DNA from: Micrasema longulum
Lineage: Eukaryota; Arthropoda; Insecta; Trichoptera; Brachycentridae
NCBI GenBank assembly: GCA_022494885.1
Contig: JAGVSM010002925.1
Span: forward strand, 1 to 64,000
Reading direction: 5' to 3'
Length of the DNA stretch: 64,000 bases
Position 1 is the first letter of the stretch, and every line of letters begins with the position of its first letter. The notes under the pieces were generated by a model. The model did not search any database. It was not told the DNA's origin and saw only the letters and a list, made by a program, of their open reading frames with translations. Positions 22,291 to 33,519 of this stretch are shown here, piece after piece. A program made the position numbers and the translations under genes.

Positions 22291-22599
22291 TTTAAAGATA
22301 TATAACTGATATTTTTCATGACAATGAATATAAATTTAAGTCAAAAGCCATAGAAATGTTGAGAGAAGCAGATATTTAATTAATTTTATTATTATTATAA
22401 TAATATTATGAACCTAATTTGAATTATTGTCTTAAGTATAAACATTTTTTTGGTGTGTGCATGGGTGTCCTATACGAATATACAAAGAAATTGTCAATAT
22501 AGTTTGTACATATTGTTTGTTTACCCAATAAAATAAGTCAATAAATAGCACTTATAGCAAAGTTTTTATTTTATAGTAATTAAAACATTTATCTAATCG

Positions 22600-23640
22600 A
22601 ACTTATTAAGGCCCTTCACTCAAGTAGCCAATGCCGAATCGGAATCAACGGTGTCGTCGCAGATTGGTTTGAGGTCACCACCAAGGTTGCATCCTTGCAC
22701 CGTTCCTTTTTATAATCCTTATTGACTTCATCCTTAGAAAGTCGATTCTACTGGATCGAGGAATATCCATCTCTCCCTCCCAAAAGCGCTGCGACCTAGA
22801 GTATGCCGATGATGTGGTTATAATTGACGATTCAGTTGGGGGTCTCCAGGTCATTGTAGATAAGCTAAATATGTACTCCACATGCATGGGTTTAAAAATC
22901 AATATTGCTAAAACCCATGTACTGTGTAATACTTCGTGCCTTGATGCTCAAAATCCCCTGACTGTCAAACCAAATCATAGAAAGGGTCGTGAGTTTCAAA
23001 TACCTGGGAGTATAGATTACAGAAAATGCTAGCTTTCAAAAAGAACTGGGAGTGCGGTTAGGAGTAGCAGGCGCCACATTCAACAGTATGAAGGCTGTCT
23101 GGAGATCAGATATTTACTCAGTGAAAACCAAATGCCGCCTTTGTAACGCCTGAATAACACCTATTCTCCTCTACTAATGCGAATCGTGGCACCTCACTAG
23201 GGCCCAAAATAGCAAAATTCTGAGTTTTGAGAATAGGTGTCTCAGAAGAATCTTGGGCGTGCGGTGGTTTGACTTTGTGAGGAATGAGGTAATAAGAGAA
23301 CAGACGCAGCAAACTCCGGTGACAACTGTCGTCAAGCGGAGGCGATACAGTTGGCTAGGTCATATACTGCGGATGCCTCCTGAGAGCCTTAACCACGCTT
23401 GCCTACTTTACGAGACATCAGGTTCTCGACGACCCGGAAGTCCACTGCTGACATTTCGACGGCAGTTTATGTCAGAACTTTGGGACAAGAACCTGACTCG
23501 GGTGGACGCAAAGGAGTTGGCAGCCGACAGAGATGCATGGAGACTTTTTGTGGATACCATATGCTTCAACTAGGGAGCGGACATGGAATAATGATGAAAG
23601 ATTTATCTTCACGAAAATGTTTTCTATTTGTCATGTAATA
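22600..23640 (+). mobile_element. Decayed LINE reverse transcriptase
   Basis: In three broken frames: HQGCILAPFLFIILIDFILR (RT motif B region), LEYADDVVIIDDSVGGLQVI with the catalytic YADD (22799-22860), MGLKINIAKTHVLCN, then LGVRWFDFVRNEVIREQTQQ, RRYSWLGHILRMPPESLNHA, LAADRDAWR. Frameshifts make it non-functional. Confidence 0.78.
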
Positions 23641-23891
23641 ACTACCGAAGAAATGTTTTAATATAATATACTATTAAGCATGGAAACTAATAAAGTAACC
23701 AATTAAATTAAATATGACAAATGTTGCTTTTGCAATATGTACCTAAAGAATTCATTAATTGAAATAACGTTATGAATCACTTTAGATAATTGAAATAACT
23801 TGCCTGGAATTAATCAATAATACTTTGTTACTAGTTACTAGCGTATATTGCTTACATATTTAACATTTATTTGAAATATACATATCTAGCA

Positions 23892-24911
23892 ATGAAATTT
23901 TCAGAAGTGATATCGCGATTCTTTGAGTCTGATAATATTCTTAATACAATGTCCCCTGCAATATTCCTATGTAAAATAATGGGAATTTTACCATTCGATT
24001 TTGTTGTCAGGAATGATCGAAGTGAAACAATTATTGTTTTACAGTATTTAGTGCAGTTCGTAATAATTCGAATTATTTATTATTCATGTTTGATCATTGT
24101 TCTTATTAAAGACATTTCCGAAGTTTATAAAACAAATATTGTTCTTGAATTTGGTGAAAAACTACGCATATTTTTAGGTTGCATATTAATGACGTTTCTT
24201 ATATTTGATGTTTTTATAAACAAAAACATCCTGGCTAAAATTTTTACCGAGTTTAACAAAATTGACGCCATCTTTCAATGTCTTCGGTGTAAAAGATCTT
24301 ACAACGAGCTCAAATACAAAATTGTTTTAACATTTGGCTTGTTTAATGTTTTTCAGTTTTTGTATTCAAACTTAGAAACTCTATTAAGATCTTATGAAAG
24401 GAGTTGGGTACTAATAATGTGCCTCGCTTCAATATTTTATGGTCCAATATTCAATGCCACATGCATTCTAAAAATGTATTCAACATTTTTGTATATAATT
24501 TCAGTAGATATGAAAATTATAAATGAAGAAATCTTAAAGTTAAAGTACACGGATGATATTTACATATTAAATCGACACCACGGATATTTTAACATACAGA
24601 ATGAATTGAATCCTCAGTCAATAAGAATAACTATGAATGAAAAAATATGTTTAGTTTGGAGAGGTTATATAAAAATATGCGAGATCTGTGATCTTGTAAA
24701 TCAATACTTCTCTAAAAAGTTGCTGGTTATTATTGCAGTTTTTTTTTTAAGTATTGTGTTCAATTTATTTAAGTTTTTGAGTTTATTACTAGTTGTGGGT
24801 GATGGCAAGATGTCTTATTCATCTTCGCTGATATTCACGGGAATGCAATTGATTAACCAATTCTACAGCCTGTTTATAATAACATACTTTAGTAATCAGT
24901 GTGAAATATTG
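23892..24911 (+). CDS. Gr exon 1 (residues 1-340)
   Basis: This exon encodes the N-terminus and six hydrophobic spans. It ends with codon TTG followed by the strong donor GTAAGT. Reading on past the donor would add only eight residues before a stop, and the TYhhhhhQ tail would be missing, so splicing is required. Confidence 0.88.
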
Positions 24912-27900
24912 GTAAGTAAATTAATATGTATGTAGCTCTGTCAAAAACTCTGAAACTCTGGTACTCTGAAAAATGAAGGGTCAGAGCTATGTGAGCTCCT
25001 GACATCGCTGTGACCTGTTTAGATCTACTGCAACGGGTTCCTGGAAATTAGTTCTCACGTTCCAAGCGCAGGATTTTAAAGAAACTGGCTACTGCGTGGG
25101 GGGCGAGTGTTCTCATATTGCTAAATCTTTCCCTCCAAGCCCAAGTCAACAGAGTATTGGGCTATTAGGTAGGGGACAAGCATTCTAACATACTCAGGTT
25201 TAACCAGTGGGACCTCGAAGATGCGGCTTCTTTTGTAATACAAAACATCACATTCACATAGAATGTGTATAGGTGTTTCCTCATTCATATTAATTGTAAT
25301 AACTTTTGAAAGGGGTAAAAACTAAAAGTTATATTTCAGTTATTACAAGCAAGATATTTTGTTGTAATATGTATAAAAAAATTAGAAAAAGTGATATAAT
25401 TAATGTTTATGAATTTATTATGGCAGCAAAACTTACTTAAATAGTTACGTGATACTGATAGACCCATTTAAAACTTCATTAGATTTTGTTGCCACAATGA
25501 TAGCTTTGTTTCTCGACTTTTAAAAAGTTAGATGTCCAGCAAATAATGCTTAATACTGAAGATATGTATAACAATGTTTTATTATATTTTTTGGTTTTAG
25601 TCATTAAAATTGGCCATCTTAGTTAATAAATTAATGGTGACAGAGAAGAATCTTGATGTATTGAAAAAGGTACGATACAAAAGTATACTGATTGAATTCA
25701 AGTTACAGTGCATACATAAAAGAAAAGTTGTTTAATGTATTATTTATTCGAAAAATCCTTTGCTTTTTAGTCTATTCCGCATAAAAAAAACTGACACAAA
25801 ACAATCAATAAAAAAATATGCTAAAGTTGCAATTTCATAAACTGATACCTATTTATTTTTAACATGATTTTTTTGCATTCTTTTGATAATTATACATAAT
25901 TAGAAACGTTTCAGAAAAACATATAAGAAATTACCAGTTTAAGAAATACATATAATGATTTTGAATAGGGGTTTGCCCGTCATCTTTTTGAACTTTTTAG
26001 GTTTTAATAATATATTTTACACCATAACTATTTCTTTAATTAATTAAACATCGTTCATTCTGGAATAGAGTAGTGATATTAAAACTTAAAGTTAGGTAAA
26101 GTTATGTATTTCCGTATTATTATTATCATTATGCTTTATGAAAAAATAACAAATAATAAAAATTATGTGTTAAATAACTTATAAATTAAATAAATGTACA
26201 TTATTATTATTAGAGCACACATGCGAATATGTTTATGTGTGCCCTATTTCAAGATTTAAAGTAAATAATAGTAAAAAAAAGTATAAAACATTGATTTAAG
26301 AGTCCTCCTCAGGAGGATAACTTATTCTAGGACTGTACAGTGTTCAAAATTTAATTAACAATCTTCACATATAACTCAATAATGAAGCATATATTTTAAA
26401 TTTCTTCTATAATATTCTTCAGCCGGATTTTAATTTGTTTTTTGGAAGATTTGGCAGAGAAATAATCTTCGCAACCAGGGAGGAATATTGATAATGATAT
26501 AAAAAACTCCAAAATTTATTTAGTTAAGTCCATCAGAGATTTAGTTGTTCGGGACTATAAGCTGACATACAACAAGCATATAGATAATATTGTAGTTAAT
26601 AAATCACTGAAATTACTTGGCTTCATCAACAGAATATCCTCTGATTTTACTAATGAACAATCCAAACATTTTATTACACAACTGTTCGCCCTCCTCTAAA
26701 ATATGCCTCTGTGGTCTGGTCTCCATTCTATGTGAATCGCATAAATCTCATTGAATCAGTCCAACATCACTTGCTTCGAAAAGTAGCGTGTTAAATATTT
26801 CTTCTTCTTCTGCAGCCTTATTCTCTCCACTGCTGGATAAAGGCCTCTTCCAAACGTCTCCATTCCTTCCTATCACCCGCTTTCATCATCCACGCTTTAC
26901 CGGCAATGTTGTCGACCCATTTTTTCTGTGGCCTTCCAACACTTCTTTTGTTTGCCCATGGTCTCCACTTTATTATTCTGGGTGTCCACCTGCCATCATT
27001 TTGTCTCGCCAAGTGCTCTGCCCACTGCCATTTCAATTTCGCTGCACTATCCACTATATACACGACTCCGGTTCGGCGCCTTATTTCTTAATTTATTATT
27101 CTGTCTCTTAGACATACACCGAGCATCTGTCATTCCATAGATCGTTGCGTGCATTTTAATTTCTGGCTACTTTTTTGTGTTATATACATGGTTTCTAGTC
27201 CATATGTTGTCACCGGCAATATGCACGATTCATATACTTGTCTTTTCAACCATATAGGGACTTGTTTATTTTCAAAAATATATTTAGGTTTGCCGAAAGC
27301 AGCCCAACTTAGCCCTATTCTTCTTGGTAACTCCGCTATCTGGTTATCTTTAATGAAAATGTCTCGTCCTGTTGGACCCATAATCTTTGTTTTAAGAATA
27401 TTCATTTCCAAACCAATCCTTTTTGAAGCCTCCTGTAGTTCCATAATCATTTTTAGTCCTCAATAACGTAGAACTAATATTGACTCCATATATATGTTCG
27501 GCATACTAAATGGTATAATCGATGTGCCATCATTTCTAGGACAGGTAAAATTCCATATTCCGACTCCTAGGTTGAGAAACAATGAAGTACTGCTCATCGA
27601 TCAGCATAGAACAATTTATGGCCTTATTTCTCCAATGACCTGTCTTTGTCATATTGTTAACTCAAGACAAGATCTGGACTTTTTCAGTTTAAGTTTACAA
27701 CAATTTAAACAAGCACTAAATAAATAGTCTATATCTTGTCTTGATGTTTCTTATGTTTGCGCATGCTTCTTTATTACTTTTTAATGTTTTTAACTTTGCT
27801 TATATTGTAATATTAATACCCTATGAATTGTATTAATGGACAATATCCATAAATAAATCATTTCTTGCCCTGTTATCTCCCTGACCAAGTGGATGACAAT

Positions 27901-30900
27901 GTTCATATCTAAACTAGTATAGTAGAATTATTTAGCATATCGTCGTTGTGCCTGCAAAACAGGCACAACCGTTAAGTGGCATTTGAAAAAAAAATGAGGA
28001 GATAATTTAAACCAGTGGTGTCCAATCAGTAGTTTGCGGGCGCCTGGTAGCTCGCGACCTATATTTTAGGCGCCCGCAAACAAAAAAATTGGAGAGAAGA
28101 ATACTTAATATTGAATTGCAAAGTTTATGTTGTAATTTTTGACATTTGAAAATACATGTGTTTTATCAATAAAGAGAAGTCGAGCTGGAAATAATTACAT
28201 TTCGTGGTGATATTGCACTAAAAAGTACTGTTAGCGAAAACGATGCAGTTTTTAAGATCATAGACCCAATCAAATATAAAAACATACTCAACTGTGCACT
28301 TATTGTCAACGCATTTTTTGGGTCAACCTATTTATGTGAACAGGCTTTCTCCCAATTAAAAATAATAAAAAACAAATGCAGAAACATGTTGACTGACAGG
28401 CATGTAAAAAACAAGATGATTTTGGTACGCACATCAGAGCAACCAGATTTTAAGAAGTTATCCCAAAATGTAAATAGTAAAATATCAAATATCTGTATAT
28501 AAAACGAATGTGCTTTATAATGAAGTTTCTTTTATTTTACCTAATTGTATAAATTTCAGTTCGTAGAATACATAATGTAGGAAGAGTAAAACGAGCCTTG
28601 AACAATTAAGATTGAAGTTAAACTAGGCAATGCCCGCGAAAATGGCGATGGTTTCAAAGTAGCTCTTGGTACAAATTTGGTTGGACACCACTGATTTAAA
28701 CACCACCCTTTGATGACAATTTTTTTTATTGATGACAAAAGGAAAAATATGTTATAAAAAATCTGTGCAATTCTAATGAGAAACAAAGTTGTATAATACT
28801 GAGAAATATAAAATACTTTAAAAAAGTAAAATCACATAACGGATTTTGCAGGCGCAACAATCATATATTAGGCATGTCTCAGGTACATCAGGGGCTTTAA
28901 AATTTTTGAAAGTTATGAAAATATTACTTACGCTTTTACAGCTTCATCAGTTTGGAACCCATATGCTCCACGTTAAGCCAGAGTTTACAGCAGGCGACTT
29001 ATTCACTATCAACAATTCTCTCTACTTCACAGTAAGGATACATTTTCTTCCTAAATTACCTTAAAACGAATCTGTAATTTGAATCATCTAAGCACAAACA
29101 ATTTGAAATCAATTTAATCCAACTGAATAAAATTATTTAAAAGAGAAGCTTCCATCCATGATTGTGATGCTAAACCTTAAGCGACGTTGCTTTTGAATAT
29201 TTTAAGTTTCTTATTTTTTATTTTATTTTATTATTTTTTCACGCCCATGAGGCTTTTACATACATGCAAGTTTTACTAAATATAAGTATATAAACAACAT
29301 TAAATTTAAAAAATACAATATAAAGCAACAAAAGATAGAACAGTGTTAAGAAGTAAAGGTGGTATAAAAAAAAAGAAGATGAGTATATAAACCACATAGA
29401 TTAAAAAAAAAAAACACAATATAAAGAAATAAAATAAAGGAACAGTGTTAAGAAGTATAGTTGGTATAAAAATAAAAAGATGAGTGTATTAACAACATAA
29501 ATTTAAAAAAAATACAATATACTGTAATAAAATATAGAACTGTGTTTAAAAGTTAAGTTGGTTTTAAAAAAATTAAAGCAATATATTTTATTTTTTATTT
29601 TATTTTTGCACCACAACAGGCCAGGAGGCCCAATTACAGTGGTGAATTACATCACAGAACACCCAGGCTTGAGAAAAATCACATTTAATTTTTGTGGTCT
29701 CACCGGGAATCGAACCCGGAACCTTCCGTCTGTGAGTCAAGCGTCTTGACCACTACACCACGGAGGCCGCCGAATATGTATATATATATATTTCTATTTT
29801 TTTAATTTTTTTTTTTTTAATAAGCTAAAAAAATACAATTAAAGGCTTAAAGCAGCTAGGTACATAATGTTATAAAATACAATATGAACAGAATATTAAA
29901 TTCTATTTGATTAGGAACATATACATTGATATTTAAAATTTACAAGACTCACGCTAAAGACATCGATGTGATAATTGGTTTTTAAAAAATACTTACACAA
30001 GGCACGCAAGCTCAAATAAATAGCTGAATAATATATAGTGGGGTAATTACTACAACTAGTTAATGTATAAATCAACATTTTTGAGTTACCTCCTTAAAAT
30101 ACATATTTGTATCTTGCTCCATGAACGCTACAAATAGGGCCGTGATTCATTAAAATCATTTTATGATGATTTGAATGAAGGATTTTTCTGTGTGTAGCAT
30201 GTGTGTAGCATTCATGATGAAGGATAAAAAACAAATGCGGATTTTGAAGTTCCCTAGTTGTAGTAATTATCCTGTGATATGGTGTTATCATAAATGATAA
30301 AGTGTCATACTAATTTATAGTTTATTATTTTTATATTACTTCACAAACTGCCATGCAAGAGATCTCTCTTCCAAGTCGGTCCCTCAATGTTGAGTATCGT
30401 GATAACCATGAACACTTCCGATTAGTCTGTTCCACTCCAGTCTGTCCTCAGCCCGACGAACTGACTCACAAAATTTTAGCCCCATAGCCACCTTTATTTG
30501 GTCAGTCCATCTATATGGGATTCTACCCCGGCTTCTCCTACCTTCAACTCGGCCAGACATTATTGCCTTTTCTAGATTGTCTGGCTCACGTCTAGCAATA
30601 TGCCCAAAGAGAGACAGTATCTTTCTCAAACACACCACTGATGGACGAGTTGTAATATGGAGCTTTTCCAGTATCAATGCATTCGTCTTTCTGGCTGTCC
30701 AAGGCACTTGCAACAGCCTTCTCCAACACCACATATCGAATGCATCGATCCTCTTCATCTCGTAGGCACACATTGTCCACGTTTCAGCCCTATATAGGAA
30801 AATGGAGAATACCAGGGCTTCCATCAACCGCTTTTTTGTGTTTATTGATATACCTCGATCTCGCCAAATCTTCTCCAAACGGTTCATTGCTTGTTTGGCT

Positions 30901-31851
30901 ATTTGAATCCTGCTACCAATCTCAGGTCTGCAACTGCCGTTGTTGGAGATAAGCAAGCCGAGGTAGACAGTCATCTATCAGTTCAAGGTCTTCCATCTGT
31001 CTTGTCCTAAGGAGACTGCCTTACTTTTATTTATTTTCAGACCCAGAGCCTCACTCTCCAACTCTATCCGTCTGAAGGCTTCTGCTAGCTCGGTTTCATC
31101 TTTGGCAATCAGTGTCGTGTCGTCTGCATATCTCAGATTTGATATTTGTTGAACTCTCACTTTGACACCACCATTCCACCCATCCAGCGCTCTTCTCATA
31201 ATATATTCACCGTAAAGGTTGAAGAGTTTTGGCGACAAGATGCAACCTTGACACACACCTCTTTCTGCTTTAAATAGAGCTGACAGTGCATTCTCCATCC
31301 TTACTCTTGCTGACCCATCCATATATAAATTTTTCACCAGTAATGTGATGCTGTGGCACACCCATCTCTAGCATGATCTCAAACATACGTTGCCAACATA
31401 CACAGTCAAAGGCCTTTGTGTAGTAGATAAAACACAGTAACATTGGCTCATTGAACTCACGGCACTTCTCAATCAGCTGACGAATGTTTAGGATCTGCTC
31501 CCATGTACCCCTCCCTGCCACAAAACCTGCTTGCTAGCAGGGAATTTGACAATTAATATAATTCTCTAAACGTTTATTTATAATGAAAAGATGAATTTTG
31601 CTGGCATGCAACATAAGGGAAATTGTTCGATAATTCTCACATTTACGGCAATTTATTTATATGCAAGAGATACAGGGTTTAATTCTCTACTTAGTCTACA
31701 TTAATTATTGGCATCCGAAACATAAGAATTTTATTTTCTGTAGCAAAGAGATTAGCGTAAATGAATCAGTAATAATTTAAAGGTATTTTTTCAGTTGGGT
31801 GGCGCATTGGCAACTTATATGATTATCCTCTTACAGATGTCAGTATATTAA
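23892..31851 (+). CDS. Insect gustatory receptor (Gr family), four-exon gene
   Basis: Gustatory receptors are seven-transmembrane, ligand-gated cation channels in the dendrites of taste neurons. The coding parts are 23892-24911, 25601-25669, 28852-29031 and 31795-31851. All junctions are GT/AG and all three introns are phase 0, giving an uninterrupted 441-residue protein, a normal length for the family. Exon 1 supplies six hydrophobic spans (roughly residues 46-73, 91-110, 133-150, 161-185, 267-292, 303-328). Exons 2-4 supply the conserved C-terminus: FTAGDLFTINNSL near residue 408 and TYMIILLQM at 430-438, the family's TYhhhhhQF signature with M in place of F. Known Gr genes also have phase-0 introns near the 3' end. 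The start at 23892 was chosen because the in-frame codon at 23871 is TTG. The ligand cannot be read from the sequence. Introns 2 and 3 are swollen by transposons but no coding damage was seen. Confidence 0.88.
24912..25600 (+). other. Gr intron 1
   Basis: 689 bases, donor GTAAGT and acceptor TTGGTTTTAG, no ORF or recognised repeat. Confidence 0.6.
25601..25669 (+). CDS. Gr exon 2 (residues 341-363)
   Basis: A 69-base phase-0 exon between acceptor TTGGTTTTAG and donor GTACGA. It encodes SLKLAILVNKLMVTEKNLDV and three more residues, the basic intracellular stretch before the last membrane span of insect Grs. Confidence 0.75.
26090..26265 (+). repeat. Repeat R4 tail (AGAGCACACAT)
   Basis: TATTATTATTAGAGCACACA and TTTATGTGTGCCCTATTTCA also occur at 43825-43905; the first block recurs at 44290. 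Probably a LINE 3' end. Confidence 0.45.
26480..27740 (+). mobile_element. Jockey-like LINE fragment, split by a second LINE
   Basis: The left half ends ASVVWSPFYVNRI-like then LIESVQHHLLRKVA at 26790. The right half (27494-27727) reads VKFHIPTPRLRNNEVLLIDQ, HRTIYGLISPM, SLQQFKQALNK. Together they are the C-terminus of one element, interrupted by 26797-27470. It lies in Gr intron 2. Confidence 0.65.
26797..27470 (-). mobile_element. LINE RT C-terminus nested in the Jockey-like LINE
   Basis: Minus-strand frames (27450-27130, then 27063-26818 after a frameshift) read IGLEMNILKTKIMG, LPVTTYGLETMYITQK, KLKWQWAEHLARQNDGRW, VGRPQKKWVDNIAGKAW, EWRRLEEAFIQQW. The A/G-rich tail sits at 26797-26815. 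A closely related copy is at 59850-60290. Confidence 0.78.
28013..28693 (+). mobile_element. hAT element with perfect TIRs and 8-bp target duplication
   Basis: The termini are perfect 13-base inverted repeats CAGTGGTGTCCAA, flanked on both sides by ATTTAAAC (28005-28012 and 28694-28701). An 8-base duplication is the hAT signature. The 681-base element keeps only the C-terminal part of the transposase and sits in Gr intron 2. Confidence 0.88.
28173..28502 (+). pseudogene. hAT transposase C-terminal fragment
   Basis: An open frame of 109 codons reads VNAFFGSTYLCEQAFSQLK and KCRNMLTDRHVKNKMILVRT, matching the hAT C-terminal dimerisation domain (usual form: FGSTYLCEQAFS.MK..KSK.R..LTD.HL). The catalytic RNase H-like part is missing, so it cannot act alone. 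Confidence 0.82.
28852..29031 (+). CDS. Gr exon 3 (residues 364-423)
   Basis: A 180-base phase-0 exon (acceptor TTTTGCAG, donor GTAAGG). It carries the family-diagnostic FTAGDLFTINNSL before the last transmembrane segment. Without splicing it would stop nine codons past the donor and lose the terminal motif. Confidence 0.85.
29595..29775 (-). mobile_element. tRNA-derived SINE4
   Basis: Minus strand: GGCCTCCGTGGTGTAGTGGT (box A), CCGGGTTCGATTCCCGGTG (box B), then body CTCAAGCCTGGGTGTTCTGT, GGGCCTCCTGGCCTGTTG and an A-rich tail. It lies in Gr intron 3. Flanking 29080-29590 is A-rich with three diverged tandem-like copies of an ACAGTGTTAAGAAGT unit. Confidence 0.7.
29776..30360. other. Gr intron 3, gene-free part
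   Basis: AT-rich sequence. GTGTGTAGCATGTGTGTAGC at about 30190 is a short direct repeat. Nothing else recognised. Confidence 0.4.
30384..31645 (-). mobile_element. LINE reverse transcriptase inserted in Gr intron 3
   Basis: Frames from 31645 down to 30384 cover the RT palm to C-terminus: ENYRTISLMLHASKIHLF, YYTKAFDCVCWQRMFEIML (motif A), RGVCQGCILSPKLFNLYGEY (motif B), LRYADDTTLIAKDETELAEA (motif C, YADD kept), LRKILSLFGHIARREPDNLE, GRIPYRWTDQIKVA. The first catalytic Asp of motif A is Tyr (YYTKAFD for the usual DYTKAFD). One stop and two frame changes: inactive. The 5' part is truncated. Confidence 0.85.
31795..31851 (+). CDS. Gr exon 4, terminal TYhhhhhQ exon (residues 424-441)
   Basis: An 18-codon exon after acceptor TATTTTTTCAG, reading LGGALATYMIILLQMSVY and stop. 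This is the terminal motif of Gr proteins. An AATAAA hexamer follows at 31872-31877 and probably serves as the poly(A) signal. Confidence 0.83.
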   Translation: MGGALATYMIILLQMSVY

Positions 31852-31871
31852 TATTTATTACAATTTGAGTA

Positions 31872-31877
31872 AATAAA
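31872..31877 (+). promoter_or_regulatory. Candidate poly(A) signal of the Gr gene
   Basis: AATAAA 20 bases downstream of the Gr stop codon. The spacing is plausible, but the hexamer is common in this AT-rich sequence. Confidence 0.4.
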
Positions 31878-32119
31878 TGACTCAATTATAAACAATTTGA
31901 ATTGTAAGTTGTACGAAACATTTATAGTTGTATAATATCAAGGATTGAATGCTACATATTAAAGTTACAATGAATAAAAAATCTATAAAGCAAAAGAAAT
32001 TATTGTTTCATTTCTCATGCATGCTTTATTTTGACTTTTAAAATATCTACTATGAAGTAGTTACGCCTGATCCTGACCCAACTAACCTCCGTTATTCGAT
32101 TCTTGATCGCAATTTTATA

Positions 32120-32160
32120 GTGCGAGTACTTGCTTACAATTTGTAAGCAAGTACTCGCAC
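32120..32160. repeat. Perfect 41-base palindrome
   Basis: Arms GTGCGAGTACTTGCTTACAA and its exact complement around one T. It lies 270 bases past the Gr stop codon. 31880-32520 otherwise shows nothing. Confidence 0.85.
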
Positions 32161-32499
32161 AATTTAATTTAGATCTTATTTAATTAGAAATAATTAAAAG
32201 ACTGGTATTAGGAATCTTAAAATATTTATTCTTACATTGAATTTATATAAAAAAAACTTACAGATATCCATTAGATTATCATTTTTCGCTTTTACAAAAT
32301 ATCACACACTAAGAATTGTAATGAATAGTTTTACAATTCCACGACCTATTTATTTGAAAAATTAATATTAGGTACTTAATCATAAGATAACTGTTGTAAG
32401 AAACAACAGAAAGAGATAGAGAAGGGTAGTTTCACTGGATTACAGATATATACAATTATTAGTAAATTTTATATTTGAAGCTTTGTGGTTACTCATTAT

Positions 32500-32790
32500 A
32501 ATAAAATAAATAAAACAACTTTGTTTTAACCACTAATTATTTTTTTCCACCGACCGGTTTCAAAGTTGAACAAGCTTCTTTCTCAAGGTATATTTAACAA
32601 ATTAATGATTTCCTATTTTATTTTATCAGTACGCTGCATGAAATGAAATTAATAAATCAAGATGGTAATGTGAGATGGATACGTTCGAAACTAGACAGGA
32701 GTGGACTAAAATAAAGAAGCTTGTTTAGCTTTGAAACCGGTCGGTGTAAAAAAAATTATAAGTGGATAAAAACACAATTGTTTTATTTAT
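32500..32790. mobile_element. Inverted-repeat element with hammerhead-like arms (family E)
   Basis: The arms share CCACTTATAATTTTTTT-type ends, CCGACCGGTTTCAAAG and AAGCTTCTTT in inverted order. The centre includes GAGATGGATACGTTCGAAAC. A decayed relative lacking the ribozyme half is at 53750-53960. Confidence 0.55.
32548..32590 (-). ncRNA. Hammerhead-like motif E1, decayed
   Basis: Minus strand: stem I TACC/GGTG, core TTGAGAA (two or three changes), weak stem II GAAG/CTTT, GAAA, stem III AC-CG-GT and C at the cleavage site. The right arm (about 32716-32746) keeps GAAGC-TTGTTTA-GCTTT, GAAA and CCGGTC but has lost the CUGANGA box. Confidence 0.4.
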
Positions 32791-33244
32791 GTTATTATCA
32801 TTAAATTGTTTTGATTTTCATTTAAACTCAATATAACGTAACTTTTTAGAAAGTCCGGCCAAACTGTATGTATTAGCATTATCGAAAATCCGGTTTAATC
32901 GTCGATGAATATTGCCAACCTCCGTTAGTGTCAAGTTCATTGAAATCAAATGCGCCGGTCTACCCAGCGGCAGGGATCCCGTCCACATCACGGGAGCAGA
33001 CAATATTGTTGAAGCAGCTGAACATTATTACTTTGGAGATCGGCATCTTTCAGATCAGTGAAACTATGTTTAAGAGGCAAATACTTCTGCTATTGGAGAG
33101 TATTATATCTTAATAATGTTGAACCATTGCTCAAGGGTTCCTGGTATGATATATTGTCCTAATATAACGCCATCAATATTTTGTTATTTTGGTAAAAAAA
33201 ATAAAAAATAATAATTAACTGAAAAAACACATCAATGGTTATGT

Positions 33245-33375
33245 TACCATCTTGTTCCTTTATCCGTAAACTGGAACACCAATCGCAGCACATCTTGATC
33301 TTGTTACACAGTAGCAAGGTGATCAATCTTACGCTTTAGGAACAGTGAAATAATGCAGTGTAAATGTTACACCCA
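33245..33375 (-). mobile_element. SINE1 body fragment
   Basis: Contains CACATCTTGATCTTGTTACA, GGTGATCAATCTTACGCTTT and AACAGTGAAATAATGCA, the reverse of the SINE1 body. The head is missing. A short R1 end fragment follows at 33455-33512. Confidence 0.55.
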
Positions 33376-33519
33376 TTGACATTTAAAACTCCATTAGTCT
33401 AATTAGCGCACGGACCGTTTCGTTTGATATTTTTAACCAATTACTGAGAACCTTTCCAAGAAGGGTATAATATGAAAGCATAGCCATTTACAGGGCTTAT
33501 GACCTGCGTTATTCTGCCG

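Noticed and set aside
23871..24935. Receptor ORF read as a single exon of 354 codons starting at 23871
   Set aside because: The first codon is TTG, not ATG, and the last eight residues are past a strong GTAAGT donor. The family's C-terminus is found only by splicing.
27950..27980. Hairpin TTGTGCCTG-CAAAA-CAGGCACAA as a terminator or regulatory RNA
   Set aside because: Short, single, and in an intron of a eukaryotic gene; no supporting context.
32818..33113. Two overlapping frames on opposite strands in a slightly GC-richer patch
   Set aside because: Neither resembles a known family and both are short; could not be supported as a gene.
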